The notes under the pieces are model-generated. The model saw nothing but the letters and a program-made list of their open reading frames with translations, ran no database searches and was not told the DNA's origin. From contig PIZK01000031.1 in assembly GCA_002835545.1 (NCBI GenBank), positions 17,822-81,821 of the forward strand: a stretch of DNA of 64,000 bases, given 5' to 3'. The stretch comes from Alteromonadales bacterium alter-6D02. Lineage in GTDB: Bacteria; Pseudomonadota; Gammaproteobacteria; Enterobacterales; Psychrobiaceae. Below are positions 1 to 10,261 of the stretch, in pieces. How positions within the stretch are numbered: the stretch's first letter is position 1; each line of letters starts with the position of its first letter. Position numbers and translations under genes: made by a program.

Positions 1-2451
1 TTACCATTAGCGGCACAAACCATTAGTCAAATGGTCGATAAAGTTTTAGCGCTGCCCCAAGGCAGTAAGCTGATGCTATTAGCGCCCGTGGTACAACAAC
101 GTAAAGGTGAGCACACTAAATTGCTCGACAACCTCGCAGCGCAAGGCTTTATTCGCGCTCGTATCGATGGCTCGGTATGTGACTTATCTGATCCACCGAC
201 GCTAGAACTACAAAAGAAACACGATATTGAAGTGGTTGTTGACCGTTTTAAAGTTCGCGAAGATCTCCAACAACGCTTAGCCGAGTCATTTGAAACCGCA
301 CTTGAGCTTTCAGGTGGTGTCGCCAGTATTGTTGCAATGGATGATGACAGTGAACTTGAGCCTATTCTTTTTTCTGCAAACTTTGCCTGTAGTCAGTGTG
401 GCTATTCGATGGCTGAGTTAGAACCTCGCTTATTTTCTTTTAATAACCCAGCAGGTGCCTGTGGTAGTTGTGACGGTTTAGGGGTTAAACAGTTTTTTGA
501 TCCACAACGCATCGTGGTTAATCCAGAGCTTAGCCTTGCAGGCGGTGCAATTCGTGGCTGGGATCGTCGTAATTTCTATTATTTCCAAATGCTCACCGCT
601 CTGAGCGAGCATTACGGTTTTGACTTAGAAGCGCCGTTTGAATCGCTAACGGATGAAGATAAAAAACACATCTTCTTTGGTAGTGGTACCAAGTCACTTG
701 AATTTAAGTACATGAACGATCGCGGTGATATGGTGGTTAGAAACCACCCCTTTGAAGGGATCATCAATAACATGGATCGCCGCTACCGTGAAACAGAGTC
801 CAATGCGGTACGAGAAGAACTCACTAAATACTTAAACCAGCAGTCATGTCCAAGCTGTGATGGCAGCCGTTTACGTCAAGAAGCGCGTCATGTATTTATT
901 GGCACAACCAATTTACCAACGGTTGCAGAATATTCCATTGGCGATTGTATGGATTTCTTTGACCAGCTTGAATTTACGGGTCAAAAAGCCCAAATTGCGG
1001 AAAAAATCCTAAAAGAGATCCGCGATCGTTTAGGCTTTTTAGTCAATGTTGGCCTTAATTACCTGAGCCTTTCGCGCAGCGCAGATACCTTATCAGGGGG
1101 TGAAGCTCAGCGTATTCGTTTAGCTAGTCAAATTGGTGCCGGCCTTGTTGGTGTCATGTATGTGCTTGACGAGCCTTCCATTGGTTTACATCAACGTGAT
1201 AACGAGCGTCTGCTAAAAACCCTAAACCACCTTCGCGATTTAGGTAATACCGTTATTGTGGTTGAACATGATGAAGATGCAATCCGCTGTGCCGATTATA
1301 TTATCGATATCGGCCCTGGTGCTGGCGTTCATGGCGGTGAAATCATTGCCCAAGGCTCTTATCAACAAATCATCGATAATGAGCAATCGGTGACAGGCCA
1401 ATACTTATCGGGCGCAAAACAAATCGAATACCGCAAAGAACGTACCCAACATCAAGATCAATGGATCAAATTGTTTGGCGCACGCGGTAACAACTTAAAA
1501 AATGTTGATTTAGCGATACCGACAGGATTGCTCACCTGTGTCACAGGTGTTTCTGGCTCGGGTAAATCGACCTTAATTAATAATACCTTCTACCCACTGG
1601 CACATATTGCGTTAAATAAAGCGGTTAATGATGAGCCCGCGCCGCATGATCGCATCGAAGGCTTAGAGCATTGCGACAAAGTCGTCGACATTGATCAAAG
1701 TCCAATTGGCCGAACGCCACGTTCAAACCCAGCAACTTATACGGGTATTTTCACCCCTATTCGTGAACTATTTGCAGCCACCCAAGAGTCACGCTCGCGC
1801 GGTTATAAGGCAGGTCGTTTTAGTTTTAATGTCAAGGGCGGTCGTTGTGAAGCCTGTCAGGGCGACGGGGTGACTAAGGTAGAAATGCACTTCTTACCAG
1901 ATGTATACGTGCCTTGTGATGTTTGTCATTCTAAACGTTATAACCGTGAAACCCTTGAAGTCCTTTATAAAGGCAAAAACATTCACCAAGTGCTGGAAAT
2001 GACGGTCGAAGATGCCAATGAGTTCTTCAAACCCGTCCCTGCTATTGCACGTAAGCTGCAAACCTTAATGGATGTTGGCCTGTCTTACATTACGCTTGGT
2101 CAATCCGCGACCACACTTTCTGGTGGTGAAGCACAGCGGGTCAAACTCGCCAAAGAGCTCTCAAAACGCGATACGGGTAAAACCTTATACATTTTAGATG
2201 AGCCAACCACGGGTCTACATTTTAAAGATATTCAAATGTTGCTCGATGTATTACATCGCCTGCGTGATCACGGCAATACCATCGTGGTAATTGAGCATAA
2301 CCTTGATGTGGTTAAGACGGCAGACTGGATCATTGATTTAGGACCTGAGGGCGGTAATGGCGGTGGTCAAATCTTGTGTGCAGGAACCCCTGAAGACATC
2401 GTTGATCATCCGGTATCCCACACGGCAAGATTCTTAAAGCCGCTACTTTAA
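1..2451 (+). CDS. uvrA: Excinuclease ABC subunit A, 5' end outside the window
   Basis: UvrA is the ATP-dependent DNA damage-recognition subunit of nucleotide excision repair; it works as a dimer with UvrB in the cytoplasm. The frame is open from base 1, so the gene is cut by the window edge. 816 codons are visible against about 940 residues in E. coli, so the first ~125 residues are missing, including the first Walker A. Visible are zinc-finger cysteine pairs (CSQC, CGSC, CPSC, CEAC, CDVC), two ABC signatures (LSGGEAQR, twice), two Walker B/Asp-Glu motifs (LDEPSIGLH and LDEPTTGLH), the second Walker A (GVSGSGKST) and the UvrA signature around [14 protein letters not shown] 16 bp perfect hairpin follows the stop. 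Identity is certain from the motif order; no frameshift is seen. Confidence 0.97.
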   Translation, partial: LPLAAQTISQMVDKVLALPQGSKLMLLAPVVQQRKGEHTKLLDNLAAQGFIRARIDGSVCDLSDPPTLELQKKHDIEVVVDRFKVREDLQQRLAESFETALELSGGVASIVAMDDDSELEPILFSANFACSQCGYSMAELEPRLFSFNNPAGACGSCDGLGVKQFFDPQRIVVNPELSLAGGAIRGWDRRNFYYFQMLTALSEHYGFDLEAPFESLTDEDKKHIFFGSGTKSLEFKYMNDRGDMVVRNHPFEGIINNMDRRYRETESNAVREELTKYLNQQSCPSCDGSRLRQEARHVFIGTTNLPTVAEYSIGDCMDFFDQLEFTGQKAQIAEKILKEIRDRLGFLVNVGLNYLSLSRSADTLSGGEAQRIRLASQIGAGLVGVMYVLDEPSIGLHQRDNERLLKTLNHLRDLGNTVIVVEHDEDAIRCADYIIDIGPGAGVHGGEIIAQGSYQQIIDNEQSVTGQYLSGAKQIEYRKERTQHQDQWIKLFGARGNNLKNVDLAIPTGLLTCVTGVSGSGKSTLINNTFYPLAHIALNKAVNDEPAPHDRIEGLEHCDKVVDIDQSPIGRTPRSNPATYTGIFTPIRELFAATQESRSRGYKAGRFSFNVKGGRCEACQGDGVTKVEMHFLPDVYVPCDVCHSKRYNRETLEVLYKGKNIHQVLEMTVEDANEFFKPVPAIARKLQTLMDVGLSYITLGQSATTLSGGEAQRVKLAKELSKRDTGKTLYILDEPTTGLHFKDIQMLLDVLHRLRDHGNTIVVIEHNLDVVKTADWIIDLGPEGGNGGGQILCAGTPEDIVDHPVSHTARFLKPLL

Positions 2452-2480
2452 TATCAGTGTTATTGTAATTTTATGATAAA

Positions 2481-2520
2481 AAGTAGTAACTTAAGTAAGG
2501 TATCACTTAAGTTACTACTT
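2481..2520. terminator. Perfect 16 bp hairpin after uvrA
   Basis: Arms 2481-2496 and 2505-2520 pair perfectly around an 8 nt loop. No T run follows on the plus strand, but the minus strand has one just after the hairpin. It lies 30 bp after the uvrA stop and may act as a terminator, an mRNA 3' end stabiliser or a protein-binding palindrome. Confidence 0.5.
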
Positions 2521-2566
2521 AAACTAATCTTTAGAACAACATTTGAAGACTCTAGACGAGGACATT

Positions 2567-3772
2567 ATGACCTTTGACGCTCACCAGTTTCGCCAGCAAT
2601 TTCCATTGATTTGCGACAGTGACCAAATTTATTTGGATAGCGCTGCTACCGCGCAAAAGCCACAGTGTGTTATCGACTGTATCAATAAGTTCTATAGTGA
2701 GAGTAATGCCAATGTTCATCGCGCAGCACACCAGCTCAGCGCTAAAGCAACAGCGCAATATGAGTTAGCACGTTCAAATGTCGCCAAATTTATTCATGCG
2801 CATAACAGCAAAGAAGTCATCTTCACCAAAGGCACAACAGAGTCAATTAACCTCATTGCCCAAAGTTATGCCCGACCAAATCTCGCCGCTATTCATAATA
2901 TTGTCGTAGCAGTATCAGAGCACCACGCCAATATTGTGCCATGGCAAATGGTTTGTCAGCAAACTGGCGCGGAGTTACGGGTTATTCACTTAAATGATAA
3001 TTACGAGCTCGACTTAAACCATGCTTTATCATTGATTGACCAAGATACAAAAATCGTCGCTATCGCACACGCTTCCAATGTCACGGGTGTCATTAACCCA
3101 ATCGAAGAATTAATTAGCTTGGCTAAAAATGTTAATGCCGTGACAGTCATCGATGGCGCCCAAGCTATCGCGCACCTGCCCGTTGATGTGCAACAACTTG
3201 ATTGTGATTTTTACGTTTTCTCGGCACATAAAATGTTTGGCCCAACCGGTGTTGGAATTCTATATGGCAAAGAAGCACTATTAGAGGCAATGCCGCCATG
3301 GCAAGGCGGTGGTGAAATGATTAAAAAGGTGAGCTTTAGCGGTACAACGTATAATCAACTCCCCTTTAAGTTTGAGGCTGGCACGCCTAATATCAGTGGC
3401 GTTTTAGGCCTAAGTCAAGCTATCAACTTTATTCAGCAATTTGAACACAAGCAAGTTTTTGATTATGAACAACAGTTGCTAAACTATGCAACAGAACGGC
3501 TTAAGCAACTTGAAGAAGTCAATATTATTGGTGATGTGAACCATAAGCTTCCCGTTCTTAGCTTTGTGGTTGATGAAGAGCATTCATCAGACGTTGCCAC
3601 CTTACTGGATCAACAGAATATTGCAGTGCGAGCAGGACACCATTGTGCAATGCCCCTAATGGAGTACATCGAGCACTCCGGGACAATTCGCGCGTCTTTT
3701 GCACCATATAATACCTTTGATGAAGTTGAAGAATTTACTAAAGCGGTCGAGAAAACCTTAAGCTTTTTTTAA
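2567..3772 (+). CDS. csdA: Cysteine desulfurase, CsdA/SufS group (class V aminotransferase)
   Basis: PLP-dependent enzyme that takes sulfur from cysteine as a protein persulfide for Fe-S cluster and other sulfur-transfer pathways, in the cytoplasm. The 401-residue product has the N-terminal signature YLDSAATAQKP, the PLP-lysine motif FSAHKMFGPTG (about K222) and the persulfide cysteine in AGHHCAMP (about C360). The C-terminal RASFAPYNT resembles CsdA. An upstream in-frame TTG at 2543 exists, but the ATG at 2567 is preceded by CGAGGA at a good distance and aligns with family N-termini, so it was chosen. No csdE or suf genes are adjacent, so CsdA rather than SufS is an inference from sequence alone. 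Confidence 0.88.
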   Translation: MTFDAHQFRQQFPLICDSDQIYLDSAATAQKPQCVIDCINKFYSESNANVHRAAHQLSAKATAQYELARSNVAKFIHAHNSKEVIFTKGTTESINLIAQSYARPNLAAIHNIVVAVSEHHANIVPWQMVCQQTGAELRVIHLNDNYELDLNHALSLIDQDTKIVAIAHASNVTGVINPIEELISLAKNVNAVTVIDGAQAIAHLPVDVQQLDCDFYVFSAHKMFGPTGVGILYGKEALLEAMPPWQGGGEMIKKVSFSGTTYNQLPFKFEAGTPNISGVLGLSQAINFIQQFEHKQVFDYEQQLLNYATERLKQLEEVNIIGDVNHKLPVLSFVVDEEHSSDVATLLDQQNIAVRAGHHCAMPLMEYIEHSGTIRASFAPYNTFDEVEEFTKAVEKTLSFF

Positions 3773-3843
3773 CCACTGATACAACCGTTAGCTAACACTC
3801 TATTGAGTTCAGCAACAGTTAATCAGCTTGCGATAAACTAAAG

Positions 3844-3933
3844 CCTCATTCGTTATCACGATAAGTTGAATTTATCGCTTATGTTATGATGAGGAAGTTA
3901 TAACCTCATTTGGTTTATGGATAAGCTGAATTA
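3844..3933. promoter_or_regulatory. Direct and inverted repeats upstream of the PepSY-phoPQ genes
   Basis: Two ~30 bp imperfect direct repeats start at 3844 and 3904, exactly 60 bp apart (CCTCATT ... GATAAGYTGAATT). Between them lie the inverted repeats CGATAA-N7-TTATCG (3859-3877) and ATGAGG-N9-CCTCAT (3889-3909). The second repeat contains one TGGTTTA, half of a classic PhoP box. The position just before the PepSY gene suggests regulator binding, possibly autoregulation by PhoP. This is inference. Confidence 0.4.
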
Positions 3934-3967
3934 CGTTCTAGTAGACATCCAATAACTCGGGAATAAA

Positions 3968-4219
3968 ATGATAACTAGCATATTAAAGCGACTCAGTTTA
4001 ATCGCTCTCATTACCTTCTCTGCGAATACCATTGCAGCGGATAGTAATGAGCAAAAAGCATCGAAGTTAGCGTTAACTAAATATAAAGCAACTAAACTGC
4101 TTAAAGTCGAGCGAGTGAAAGAACAACAGTTTAAGGTCAAATTACTTCTAGCCAATGGGCGTTTAAAAACCGTCTTCGTCAACACAAAAAGTGGCAAAGT
4201 AAGCGAAAGAAAAAAGTGA
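3968..4219 (+). CDS. Small exported PepSY-like protein
   Basis: 83 residues. The N-terminus is a signal peptide (KRLSLIALITFSANTIAA, likely cut after AA). The remaining ~60 lysine-rich residues have the alpha-beta-beta look of a PepSY unit (ALTKYKATKLLKVERV... FVNTKSGKV). PepSY proteins act in the periplasm and are thought to bind proteases or sensor domains. It ends 57 bp before phoP in the same direction, and this association with a PhoPQ-like pair suggests a target or a modulator of the system. Start is the ATG after CTCGGGAATAAA. The family assignment rests on pattern rather than a clear motif. Confidence 0.65.
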   Translation: MITSILKRLSLIALITFSANTIAADSNEQKASKLALTKYKATKLLKVERVKEQQFKVKLLLANGRLKTVFVNTKSGKVSERKK

Positions 4220-4276
4220 CCAAACAATAAAAACAACAAGTAATGTTAGATTAATGACATTGATGAAAGGAAAACT

Positions 4277-4960
4277 ATGCGTATTTTAATTGTCGAAGAT
4301 GAACCTCTATTACTCGAACAACTAAATTCAAGTCTCACCAAACAAGGTTACGCCGTTGACTGTGCTGCAGACGGTGAAGAAGGCTTATTTCAAGGAACCG
4401 AATACCCTTACGATTTAGCAATCATTGATTTAGGCTTACCGAAAATCGATGGTCTTGATGTGATTAAAAAATTGCGTGAGCAAGGTAAGAATTACCCTAT
4501 TCTTATTTTAACTGCTCGTGACCAATGGCAAGAGAAAGTCATTGGCCTCGACTCTGGCGCGGATGACTACTTGACCAAACCATTTGAAATGGATGAACTG
4601 TTAGCCCGTGTTAAAGCATTACTGCGTCGTAGCGTCGGCATGGCAAGCGCCTCCCAACACTTCGGCCCGCTATCTTTAGACTTAAATGCACAATCAGTGG
4701 CGGTTGATGGCACTGAGATTGAGCTAACAGCTTATGAGTATAAGGTTATTGAATACCTATTGACTCACCCACATCAAGTAATCTCAAAAACAGTACTCAC
4801 CGAGCATATTTACGATCAAGATTACGATCGTGATTCAAACGTTATTGAAGTGTTCGTGCGTCGCCTGCGCAAAAAACTTGACCCTAACGGTACCATTGAA
4901 CCGATTGAAACATTGCGTGGCCGAGGTTATCGAATCAACCCAGCAATTGCTAACGGTTAA
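4277..4960 (+). CDS. phoP: OmpR-family response regulator, PhoP-like
   Basis: 227 residues. The N-terminal receiver has the acidic pair in VEDEP, phospho-acceptor D51 in IIDLGLPKIDG, T in LTARD and K in LTKPFE. The C-terminal winged helix (from about residue 128) ends with the recognition region SNVIEVFVRRLRKK and RGRGYRI. It is the cytoplasmic DNA-binding partner of the kinase that follows 3 bp later, typical of PhoP-PhoQ, which responds to low divalent cations or envelope stress. The PhoP assignment depends mainly on the partner kinase, which is clearly PhoQ-like. An A-rich GAAAGGAAAACT gives a Shine-Dalgarno site before the ATG. Confidence 0.9.
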   Translation: MRILIVEDEPLLLEQLNSSLTKQGYAVDCAADGEEGLFQGTEYPYDLAIIDLGLPKIDGLDVIKKLREQGKNYPILILTARDQWQEKVIGLDSGADDYLTKPFEMDELLARVKALLRRSVGMASASQHFGPLSLDLNAQSVAVDGTEIELTAYEYKVIEYLLTHPHQVISKTVLTEHIYDQDYDRDSNVIEVFVRRLRKKLDPNGTIEPIETLRGRGYRINPAIANG

Positions 4961-4963
4961 TCA

Positions 4964-6307
4964 GTGAAGAACTATTCACTTCGTACACGAATACTGCTTA
5001 TGGCCAGCTTCTTTATGCTGGTCTTTTTTAGTATTACCGCCGCAGTTCTCGATTCAGCATTCACTAACGCGACCAAGAGTGCAGAAAAAGAAAAGCTCCA
5101 ACTGTATATCCTGAGTTTAATCTCCAGCGCCGAACAACAAGGGCGTGACTTAATCATTCCAGCTTATCAACAAGAGTCGCGCTTTAATGAAGCAAGTTCC
5201 GGGCTTTATGGTTATGTGCTAGATCGCGCAGGCCGCGAGTTATGGCGATCACGCTCCGCCTTAACGGTCTCCCCTGTTACAGCAAGGCCACAGCGCCCAG
5301 GCAAGAGCAGTTTTGGCATCGATAATACGCACGTTGGCGTAGAATATTTTGTTGCAACCTATGGCACCATTGAAGAAAGCCACGGTAAAGACTATCAATA
5401 TACCTTTGTCGTGATGCAGGACAATATCGCCTTTCAGCGTGCTCTCACCAGCTATCGCTCCGATCTGTGGATGTGGCTCGCTATTGTGGCGCTCCTACTG
5501 CTAACAACTCAGCACTTCTTATTAAGCCGTGGTTTACGTCCGCTGTATAATTTAGCCCATGAGCTTAAAGACATAGAAGATGGTCACATTGAAGCATTAA
5601 GTGATGATTACCCCAAAGAGCTAAGCCGTTTAACGGGCAACCTGAATCGCTTGGTTGACAGTGAACGCAAGCAACGTACTCGCTACCATCAACGCTTGGG
5701 CGATCTCGCTCATTCGTTAAAGACACCTCTTGCGGTGCTCACGAACGCCGCTGACGAATCGACAGTCGAGCTGCATCAATTAGTGAAAGAACAAAGCCAA
5801 CGCATGGATCAAATTGTTCGTTATCAATTGCAACGTGCAGTGGTTAGCCAACAGGTTACAGGTATCACTCGGGTTAATATCTTAGAGCACGCCACTCAAG
5901 TCAAAAATGCATTGGACAAAGTCTATAAAGATAAGGCCGTATTATGTCAGTTGCATATTCCAAGTGAGAGTTTCTTTCATGGCGATCAAGGCGACTTACT
6001 TGAGATGCTCGGTAACCTCATGGACAACGCCTATAAATATGGCGCAGGAGAAGTCAAAGTCTCAGTAGCAGAGGATTCAAAGCAACTTCAGTTCATCATT
6101 GAAGATAACGGTCCCGGTATTGAAGAGCAAGCGCGGGAAAAAATCACCCAACGCGGCGCAAGACTTGACACCCAAGAGCAAGGGCAAGGCATTGGTATGG
6201 CCGTTGTCGTTGATATTATTAATAGCTACAACGGCAGCTTTACAATTAATGACTCTGAGTTGCTAGGCGCTAAATTTAGCCTAAGCTTTACCAAGCAACA
6301 TTACTGA
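4964..6307 (+). CDS. phoQ: Sensor histidine kinase, PhoQ-like
   Basis: 447 residues, GTG start 3 bp after the phoP stop. TM1 spans about residues 9-28, followed by a periplasmic sensor of ~130 residues (YGYVLDRAGRELWRS resembles the PhoQ sensor fold), then TM2 around 168-187 (WLAIVALLLLTTQHFLL) and a short HAMP. The HisKA box LAHSLKTPLAVL carries H250; an ATPase domain follows with N-box DNAYKYG and G-boxes DNGPGI and GQGIGMAV. The stretch NLNRLVDSERKQR leading into AHSLKTPLAVL is characteristic of PhoQ. The sensor lacks the long acidic cluster of enterobacterial PhoQ, so the stimulus may differ. Confidence 0.9.
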   Translation: MKNYSLRTRILLMASFFMLVFFSITAAVLDSAFTNATKSAEKEKLQLYILSLISSAEQQGRDLIIPAYQQESRFNEASSGLYGYVLDRAGRELWRSRSALTVSPVTARPQRPGKSSFGIDNTHVGVEYFVATYGTIEESHGKDYQYTFVVMQDNIAFQRALTSYRSDLWMWLAIVALLLLTTQHFLLSRGLRPLYNLAHELKDIEDGHIEALSDDYPKELSRLTGNLNRLVDSERKQRTRYHQRLGDLAHSLKTPLAVLTNAADESTVELHQLVKEQSQRMDQIVRYQLQRAVVSQQVTGITRVNILEHATQVKNALDKVYKDKAVLCQLHIPSESFFHGDQGDLLEMLGNLMDNAYKYGAGEVKVSVAEDSKQLQFIIEDNGPGIEEQAREKITQRGARLDTQEQGQGIGMAVVVDIINSYNGSFTINDSELLGAKFSLSFTKQHY

Positions 6308-6412
6308 GATCGCCATTAAAAGTGATTAGGATCAGGGTTTATTTCGCTCACTTGATTATGCTTGATAACAACTAGTAGCCATAAGTCTTAGGTGATAAGA
6401 CCAGTAATTGGC

Positions 6413-6439
6413 TGCCAAATGTCGCGATTTGTATATAAT
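6413..6439 (+). promoter_or_regulatory. Candidate promoter of the aroQ-accBC operon
   Basis: A perfect -10 hexamer TATAAT lies at 6434-6439, about 110 bp before aroQ. No good -35 is seen at the usual 17 bp: TGCCAA (6413) is 15 bp away and TTGGCT (6408) is 20 bp away. The long leader fits a regulated biosynthetic operon. Confidence 0.4.
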
Positions 6440-6549
6440 GTGTCGTGATAAAGTTATCTTAACGATTTGCCTATCAAATGAAACACAGCTAGACTGGTTT
6501 TTAAATAAAAATAGCAAGATTAAAGATATACTCAGGGGATGTCTTCAAG

Positions 6550-6993
6550 ATGAGCGAAAATAACCACATCTTATTGGTAAATGGTCCAAACTTAAATATG
6601 TTAGGCCGCCGCGAGCCTGGTCATTACGGTCAACAAACTCTACCAGAGATTGTTGATACATTAACCCAGCAAGCTCAAGCAATGGATATTAGCTTAAGTC
6701 ATATTCAGTCAAATGCTGAATTTGAGCTCATTAATGCAATTCACCAAACCGATGCGGATTTTATTATTATTAATCCTGCCGCCTTTACACATACCAGTGT
6801 AGCGCTGCGTGATGCCATTTTGTCTGTCAACATTCCTTTTATAGAAATTCATTTATCTAACGTTCATAAACGCGAACCATTTCGTCACCATTCCTACTTC
6901 TCAGATGTAGCAATTGGGGTGATTTGTGGCTTAGGCCCAGCGGGTTATGAATACGCTTTACAAGCGGCAGCGTCGCATTTGGCGCAGTCCTAA
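6550..6993 (+). CDS. aroQ: Type II 3-dehydroquinate dehydratase
   Basis: Catalyses step 3 of the shikimate pathway (3-dehydroquinate to 3-dehydroshikimate) as a cytoplasmic dodecamer. The 147-residue length is normal. Motifs are [20 protein letters not shown] (catalytic Arg and Tyr on the lid loop), [15 protein letters not shown] (catalytic His) and the substrate loop [17 protein letters not shown]. It is the first gene of the aroQ-accB-accC run, with 20 bp to accB; this linkage is widely conserved in gammaproteobacteria. Confidence 0.97.
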   Translation: MSENNHILLVNGPNLNMLGRREPGHYGQQTLPEIVDTLTQQAQAMDISLSHIQSNAEFELINAIHQTDADFIIINPAAFTHTSVALRDAILSVNIPFIEIHLSNVHKREPFRHHSYFSDVAIGVICGLGPAGYEYALQAAASHLAQS

Positions 6994-7013
6994 ACTTTTG
7001 AGAAGAGAACACC

Positions 7014-7463
7014 ATGGATATTCGTAAAATAAAAAAATTAATTGAGCTGGTAGAAGAATCAGGTATTTCTGAGTTAGAAATCGCTGAAGGTGAAGAGTCA
7101 GTACGCATCAGTCGTACGACAGCAGCAGTTGCAGCACCAGCTCCAGTAGCGGTAGCAGCAGCCCCAGTTGCAGCAGCTCCTGCTCCAGTAGCAGCTCCAG
7201 CAGTTGAAGCAGCACCAGCTCAAGTTAGCGGCCATCAAGTAAAATCTCCAATGGTTGGTACGTTCTACCGTGCAGCTTCTCCAGAAGCAAAGCCATTTGT
7301 TGAAGTTGGTAGCAAAGTAAACGTTGGCGATACACTATGTATCGTTGAAGCGATGAAAATGATGAACCAAATCGAAGCGGATAAAGCCGGTACTGTTGTT
7401 GCTATTGAAGTAGACGACACTGCAGCGGTTGAGTTTGACCAGGTTCTAGTAATCATCGAATAA
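7014..7463 (+). CDS. accB: Biotin carboxyl carrier protein of acetyl-CoA carboxylase
   Basis: 149 residues. AccB carries biotin between biotin carboxylase (AccC) and carboxyltransferase (AccAD) in the first committed step of fatty acid synthesis. The N-terminal helical segment is followed by an Ala/Pro/Val-rich flexible linker (about residues 36-70). The C-terminal biotinyl domain has the EAMKMM motif with biotinylated K115 and a preceding PMVGTFYRA. accC starts 12 bp after the stop, so the two genes are co-transcribed. The linker DNA is an imperfect GCAGCTCCAGT-type repeat, a likely source of length variation. Confidence 0.98.
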   Translation: MDIRKIKKLIELVEESGISELEIAEGEESVRISRTTAAVAAPAPVAVAAAPVAAAPAPVAAPAVEAAPAQVSGHQVKSPMVGTFYRAASPEAKPFVEVGSKVNVGDTLCIVEAMKMMNQIEADKAGTVVAIEVDDTAAVEFDQVLVIIE

Positions 7464-7475
7464 GGCTGACTGATT

Positions 7476-8816
7476 ATGTTAGATAAAGTAGTTATCGCCA
7501 ACCGTGGTGAAATAGCTTTACGTATTCTTCGTGCTTGTAAAGAAATGGGCATTAAGACCGTAGCAGTTCACTCAACGGCTGACCGCGACTTAAAACACGT
7601 ACTGCTAGCTGATGAAACATTATGTATCGGCCCAGCACCAGCAACGCAAAGTTACCTAAATATTCCAGCAATCATTAGTGCTGCTGAAATTACTGGCGCT
7701 GTTGCTATTCACCCAGGTTATGGCTTCTTAGCTGAAAATGCTGATTTTGCCGAGCAAATCGAACAATCTGGTTTCATTTTCATTGGCCCTAAAGCCGATA
7801 CGATTCGCCTTATGGGTGATAAAGTGTCTGCAATTGATGCGATGCGTAAAGCTGGCGTACCAACGGTACCTGGTTCAGACGGCGTGTTAGGCGATGATGA
7901 TGAAGTGAACAAGAAGATTGCTAAGCGTATTGGTTACCCTGTTATCGTTAAAGCTTCTGGCGGCGGCGGTGGTCGTGGTATGCGCGTAGTTCGCTCTGAA
8001 GAAGAGTTAATTGAAACAATTTCACTTACGCAAGCAGAAGCGATTGCCTGTTTCAATAATGGCCAACTGTACATGGAGAAGTTCCTAGAGAACCCTCGTC
8101 ATATCGAGATCCAAGTATTAGCCGATGGTCAAGGTCAAGCGATTCACCTAGGTGAACGTGACTGTTCAATGCAACGTCGTCATCAAAAAGTTGTTGAAGA
8201 AGCGCCAGCACCGGGTATCACAGAAGAAACTCGCCGTTTCATCGGTGAGCGTTGTGCGAAAGCCTGTATCGATATTGGCTACCGCGGTGCAGGTACCTTT
8301 GAGTTCTTATATGAAAACGGTGAGTTCTACTTCATTGAAATGAACACGCGTATTCAGGTAGAGCATTGTGTTACAGAAATGGTAACTGGCGTTGATTTAA
8401 TCAAAGAGCAACTACGTGTTGCTGCTGGCCAACCATTATCTATTACTCAAGACGAAGTACAAATTCGCGGCCATGCTATTGAATGTCGTATTAATGCAGA
8501 AGATCCAGTGACTTTCATCCCTTCACCGGGTGAAATCAAACGTTTCCACGCACCAGGCGGTTTAGGTATTCGTTGGGATTCACACATCTACGCAGGCTAC
8601 AAAGTGCCACCACACTATGATTCAATGGTTGGCAAGCTAATTACTTACGGTGAAAACCGTGGTATCGCCATTGCACGTATGCGTAACGCATTAAGCGAAT
8701 TCATTGTAGAAGGGATTAAAACCAATACCCCACTACAACAACGCATTATGGATGACGAAAACTTCCAAAACGGTGGTGCAAACATCCACTACCTAGAGAA
8801 AAAACTAGGCCTATAA
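7476..8816 (+). CDS. accC: Biotin carboxylase subunit of acetyl-CoA carboxylase
   Basis: 446 residues, the usual AccC length. ATP-grasp enzyme that carboxylates the biotin on AccB with bicarbonate. It starts with the family signature [16 protein letters not shown]. It has the glycine-rich ATP lid [14 protein letters not shown], the metal/ATP-binding [19 protein letters not shown] and the catalytic RINAED region. It ends 27 bp before a strong terminator that closes the aroQ-accBC unit. No defects are seen. Confidence 0.98.
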   Translation: MLDKVVIANRGEIALRILRACKEMGIKTVAVHSTADRDLKHVLLADETLCIGPAPATQSYLNIPAIISAAEITGAVAIHPGYGFLAENADFAEQIEQSGFIFIGPKADTIRLMGDKVSAIDAMRKAGVPTVPGSDGVLGDDDEVNKKIAKRIGYPVIVKASGGGGGRGMRVVRSEEELIETISLTQAEAIACFNNGQLYMEKFLENPRHIEIQVLADGQGQAIHLGERDCSMQRRHQKVVEEAPAPGITEETRRFIGERCAKACIDIGYRGAGTFEFLYENGEFYFIEMNTRIQVEHCVTEMVTGVDLIKEQLRVAAGQPLSITQDEVQIRGHAIECRINAEDPVTFIPSPGEIKRFHAPGGLGIRWDSHIYAGYKVPPHYDSMVGKLITYGENRGIAIARMRNALSEFIVEGIKTNTPLQQRIMDDENFQNGGANIHYLEKKLGL

Positions 8817-8843
8817 TTAAGCCGGTTTTTCTTGAATCAAAAG

Positions 8844-8867
8844 ACCAGCCGTTTGGCTGGTTTTTTT
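8844..8867 (+). terminator. Rho-independent terminator after accC
   Basis: Stem ACCAGCC / GGCTGGT (8844-8850 and 8855-8861) with a GTTT loop, followed by a run of seven T. It separates accBC from prmA. Confidence 0.9.
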
Positions 8868-8876
8868 ATGCCCTAT

Positions 8877-9114
8877 CGTCGTTCCGGCAGCCTCTTAACC
8901 AGAATTTCTCTTTTAACTGCAACATAAGATCCTGAATAAAACAATGTCAGAATGACATTGAGTAGGCATACCCTAAAAACGTCGTTCTGGCAGTCTTTTA
9001 GCCAGAATCTCTCTTTTAACTGCAACATAAGATCCTGAATAAAACAATGTCAGGGTGACATTAAGTAGACATCCCCTAAAAACGTCGTTCTGGCAGTCTT
9101 TTAGCCAGAATCTA
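8877..9114. repeat. Hairpin repeat cluster 1, diverged, 103 bp period
   Basis: Intergenic array between accC and prmA. Hairpin A occurs at 8878, 8981 and 9084, exactly 103 bp apart, with a B hairpin (TCCTGA...TCAGRRTGAC) after each of the first two. Copies at 8981 and 9084 have stem TTCTGGC/GCCAGAA instead of the consensus TTCCGGC/GCCGGAA, a paired change that keeps the hairpin; the 8878 copy is mixed and mismatched. The rest of 8817-9207 holds the accC terminator and the prmA leader. Confidence 0.85.
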
Positions 9115-9207
9115 GCCCACCCTCCATCAAGCGCCTCAGACAAATGACACCCAACCCCCTTTTATTGCTATAATCCAACGCAACTACCGAAATCGAGAAC
9201 CCCAGCC

Positions 9208-10089
9208 ATGCCTTGGATCCAACTTAAGCTCAACGCAACCAATGAATCAGCCGAACACCTTGGTGATCTACTATCTGAAAGCGGTGCACTATCAGTGACC
9301 TTTTTAGACGCTAAAGACACCCCAGTGTTTGAGCCGCTACCGGGTGAAACTCGTCTATGGGGTGAAACTGATATCGTTGCACTCTATGAAGGCACCCAAG
9401 ACATGACAGCGGTGGTTGACTTTCTCAGCGCACAGCCTGAACTTGGTCCTAACTTCACCCATAAAGTTGAAGCATTAGAGGACAAAGATTGGGTTCGTGA
9501 ATGGATGGATAACTTCCACCCTATGCAATTTGGTAAACGCTTATGGATTTGCCCAAGCTGGCGTGATGTACCAGATCCAACAGCCGTTAATGTGATGCTT
9601 GATCCTGGCCTCGCTTTTGGTACAGGCACTCATCCAACAACAGCATTGTGTTTACAATGGTTAGATGGATTAGACCTAGCGGGTAAAACTGTTGTCGACT
9701 TTGGTTGTGGTTCAGGTATTTTAGCCATCGCAGCCCTCAAATTAGGCGCAAAACGCGTCATTGGTATCGACATTGACCCACAAGCGATTATCGCTAGTAA
9801 AGAGAATGCTAGACGTAACGGTGTTGAAGATAAGATAGAACTTTATTTACCGCAAGATCAACCCGACGGCATTCAAGCCGATGTATTGGTTGCTAACATC
9901 CTAGCAGGACCGTTAGAAGAACTAGCACCATTGATGCAAGGCTTAGTAAAAACCGGTGGCCCACTCTCGCTGTCAGGCTTATTACCTGAACAAGCAGACC
10001 GCCTGCTTGAAGTTTACAGCCAATGGTTTGACATGGAGCCTGCAACAGAACAAGACGAATGGATTCGCCTTAACGGACTTAAAAGATAA
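9208..10089 (+). CDS. prmA: Ribosomal protein L11 methyltransferase
   Basis: 293 residues, the normal length. PrmA trimethylates lysines and the alpha-amino group of ribosomal protein L11 using SAM. The N-terminal substrate-recognition domain (about 1-90, opening [11 protein letters not shown]) is followed by the Rossmann methyltransferase domain. Key motifs are [30 protein letters not shown] (motif I), [10 protein letters not shown] and VANILAGPL. It lies between the accC terminator and dusB, as in many gammaproteobacteria, but the 118 bp before it is mostly repeat sequence, so its promoter must lie close to the start. Confidence 0.97.
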   Translation: MPWIQLKLNATNESAEHLGDLLSESGALSVTFLDAKDTPVFEPLPGETRLWGETDIVALYEGTQDMTAVVDFLSAQPELGPNFTHKVEALEDKDWVREWMDNFHPMQFGKRLWICPSWRDVPDPTAVNVMLDPGLAFGTGTHPTTALCLQWLDGLDLAGKTVVDFGCGSGILAIAALKLGAKRVIGIDIDPQAIIASKENARRNGVEDKIELYLPQDQPDGIQADVLVANILAGPLEELAPLMQGLVKTGGPLSLSGLLPEQADRLLEVYSQWFDMEPATEQDEWIRLNGLKR

Positions 10090-10261
10090 GTAGCTCACTT
10101 TTGCAGCAAATCATTACTGATTTGCTGCATTTTGTTAACATCATTAACGCTCTAAGCCTATATTCCCACTTGCTTTACACCTTTTTTTATTAACAACACC
10201 GCCCAACGTCACATTTTTGACCAGTCAAGAAAAATAATTGCTTTTCGTTTAAATATTGAGC

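Noticed and set aside
2543..2566. TTG start for the cysteine desulfurase
   Set aside because: The added eight residues are not family-like and the ATG at 2567 has the better ribosome site.
7110..7215. Repeat or selfish element inside accB
   Set aside because: The GCAGCTCCAGT-like repetition simply encodes the normal Ala/Pro linker of the biotin carrier protein.
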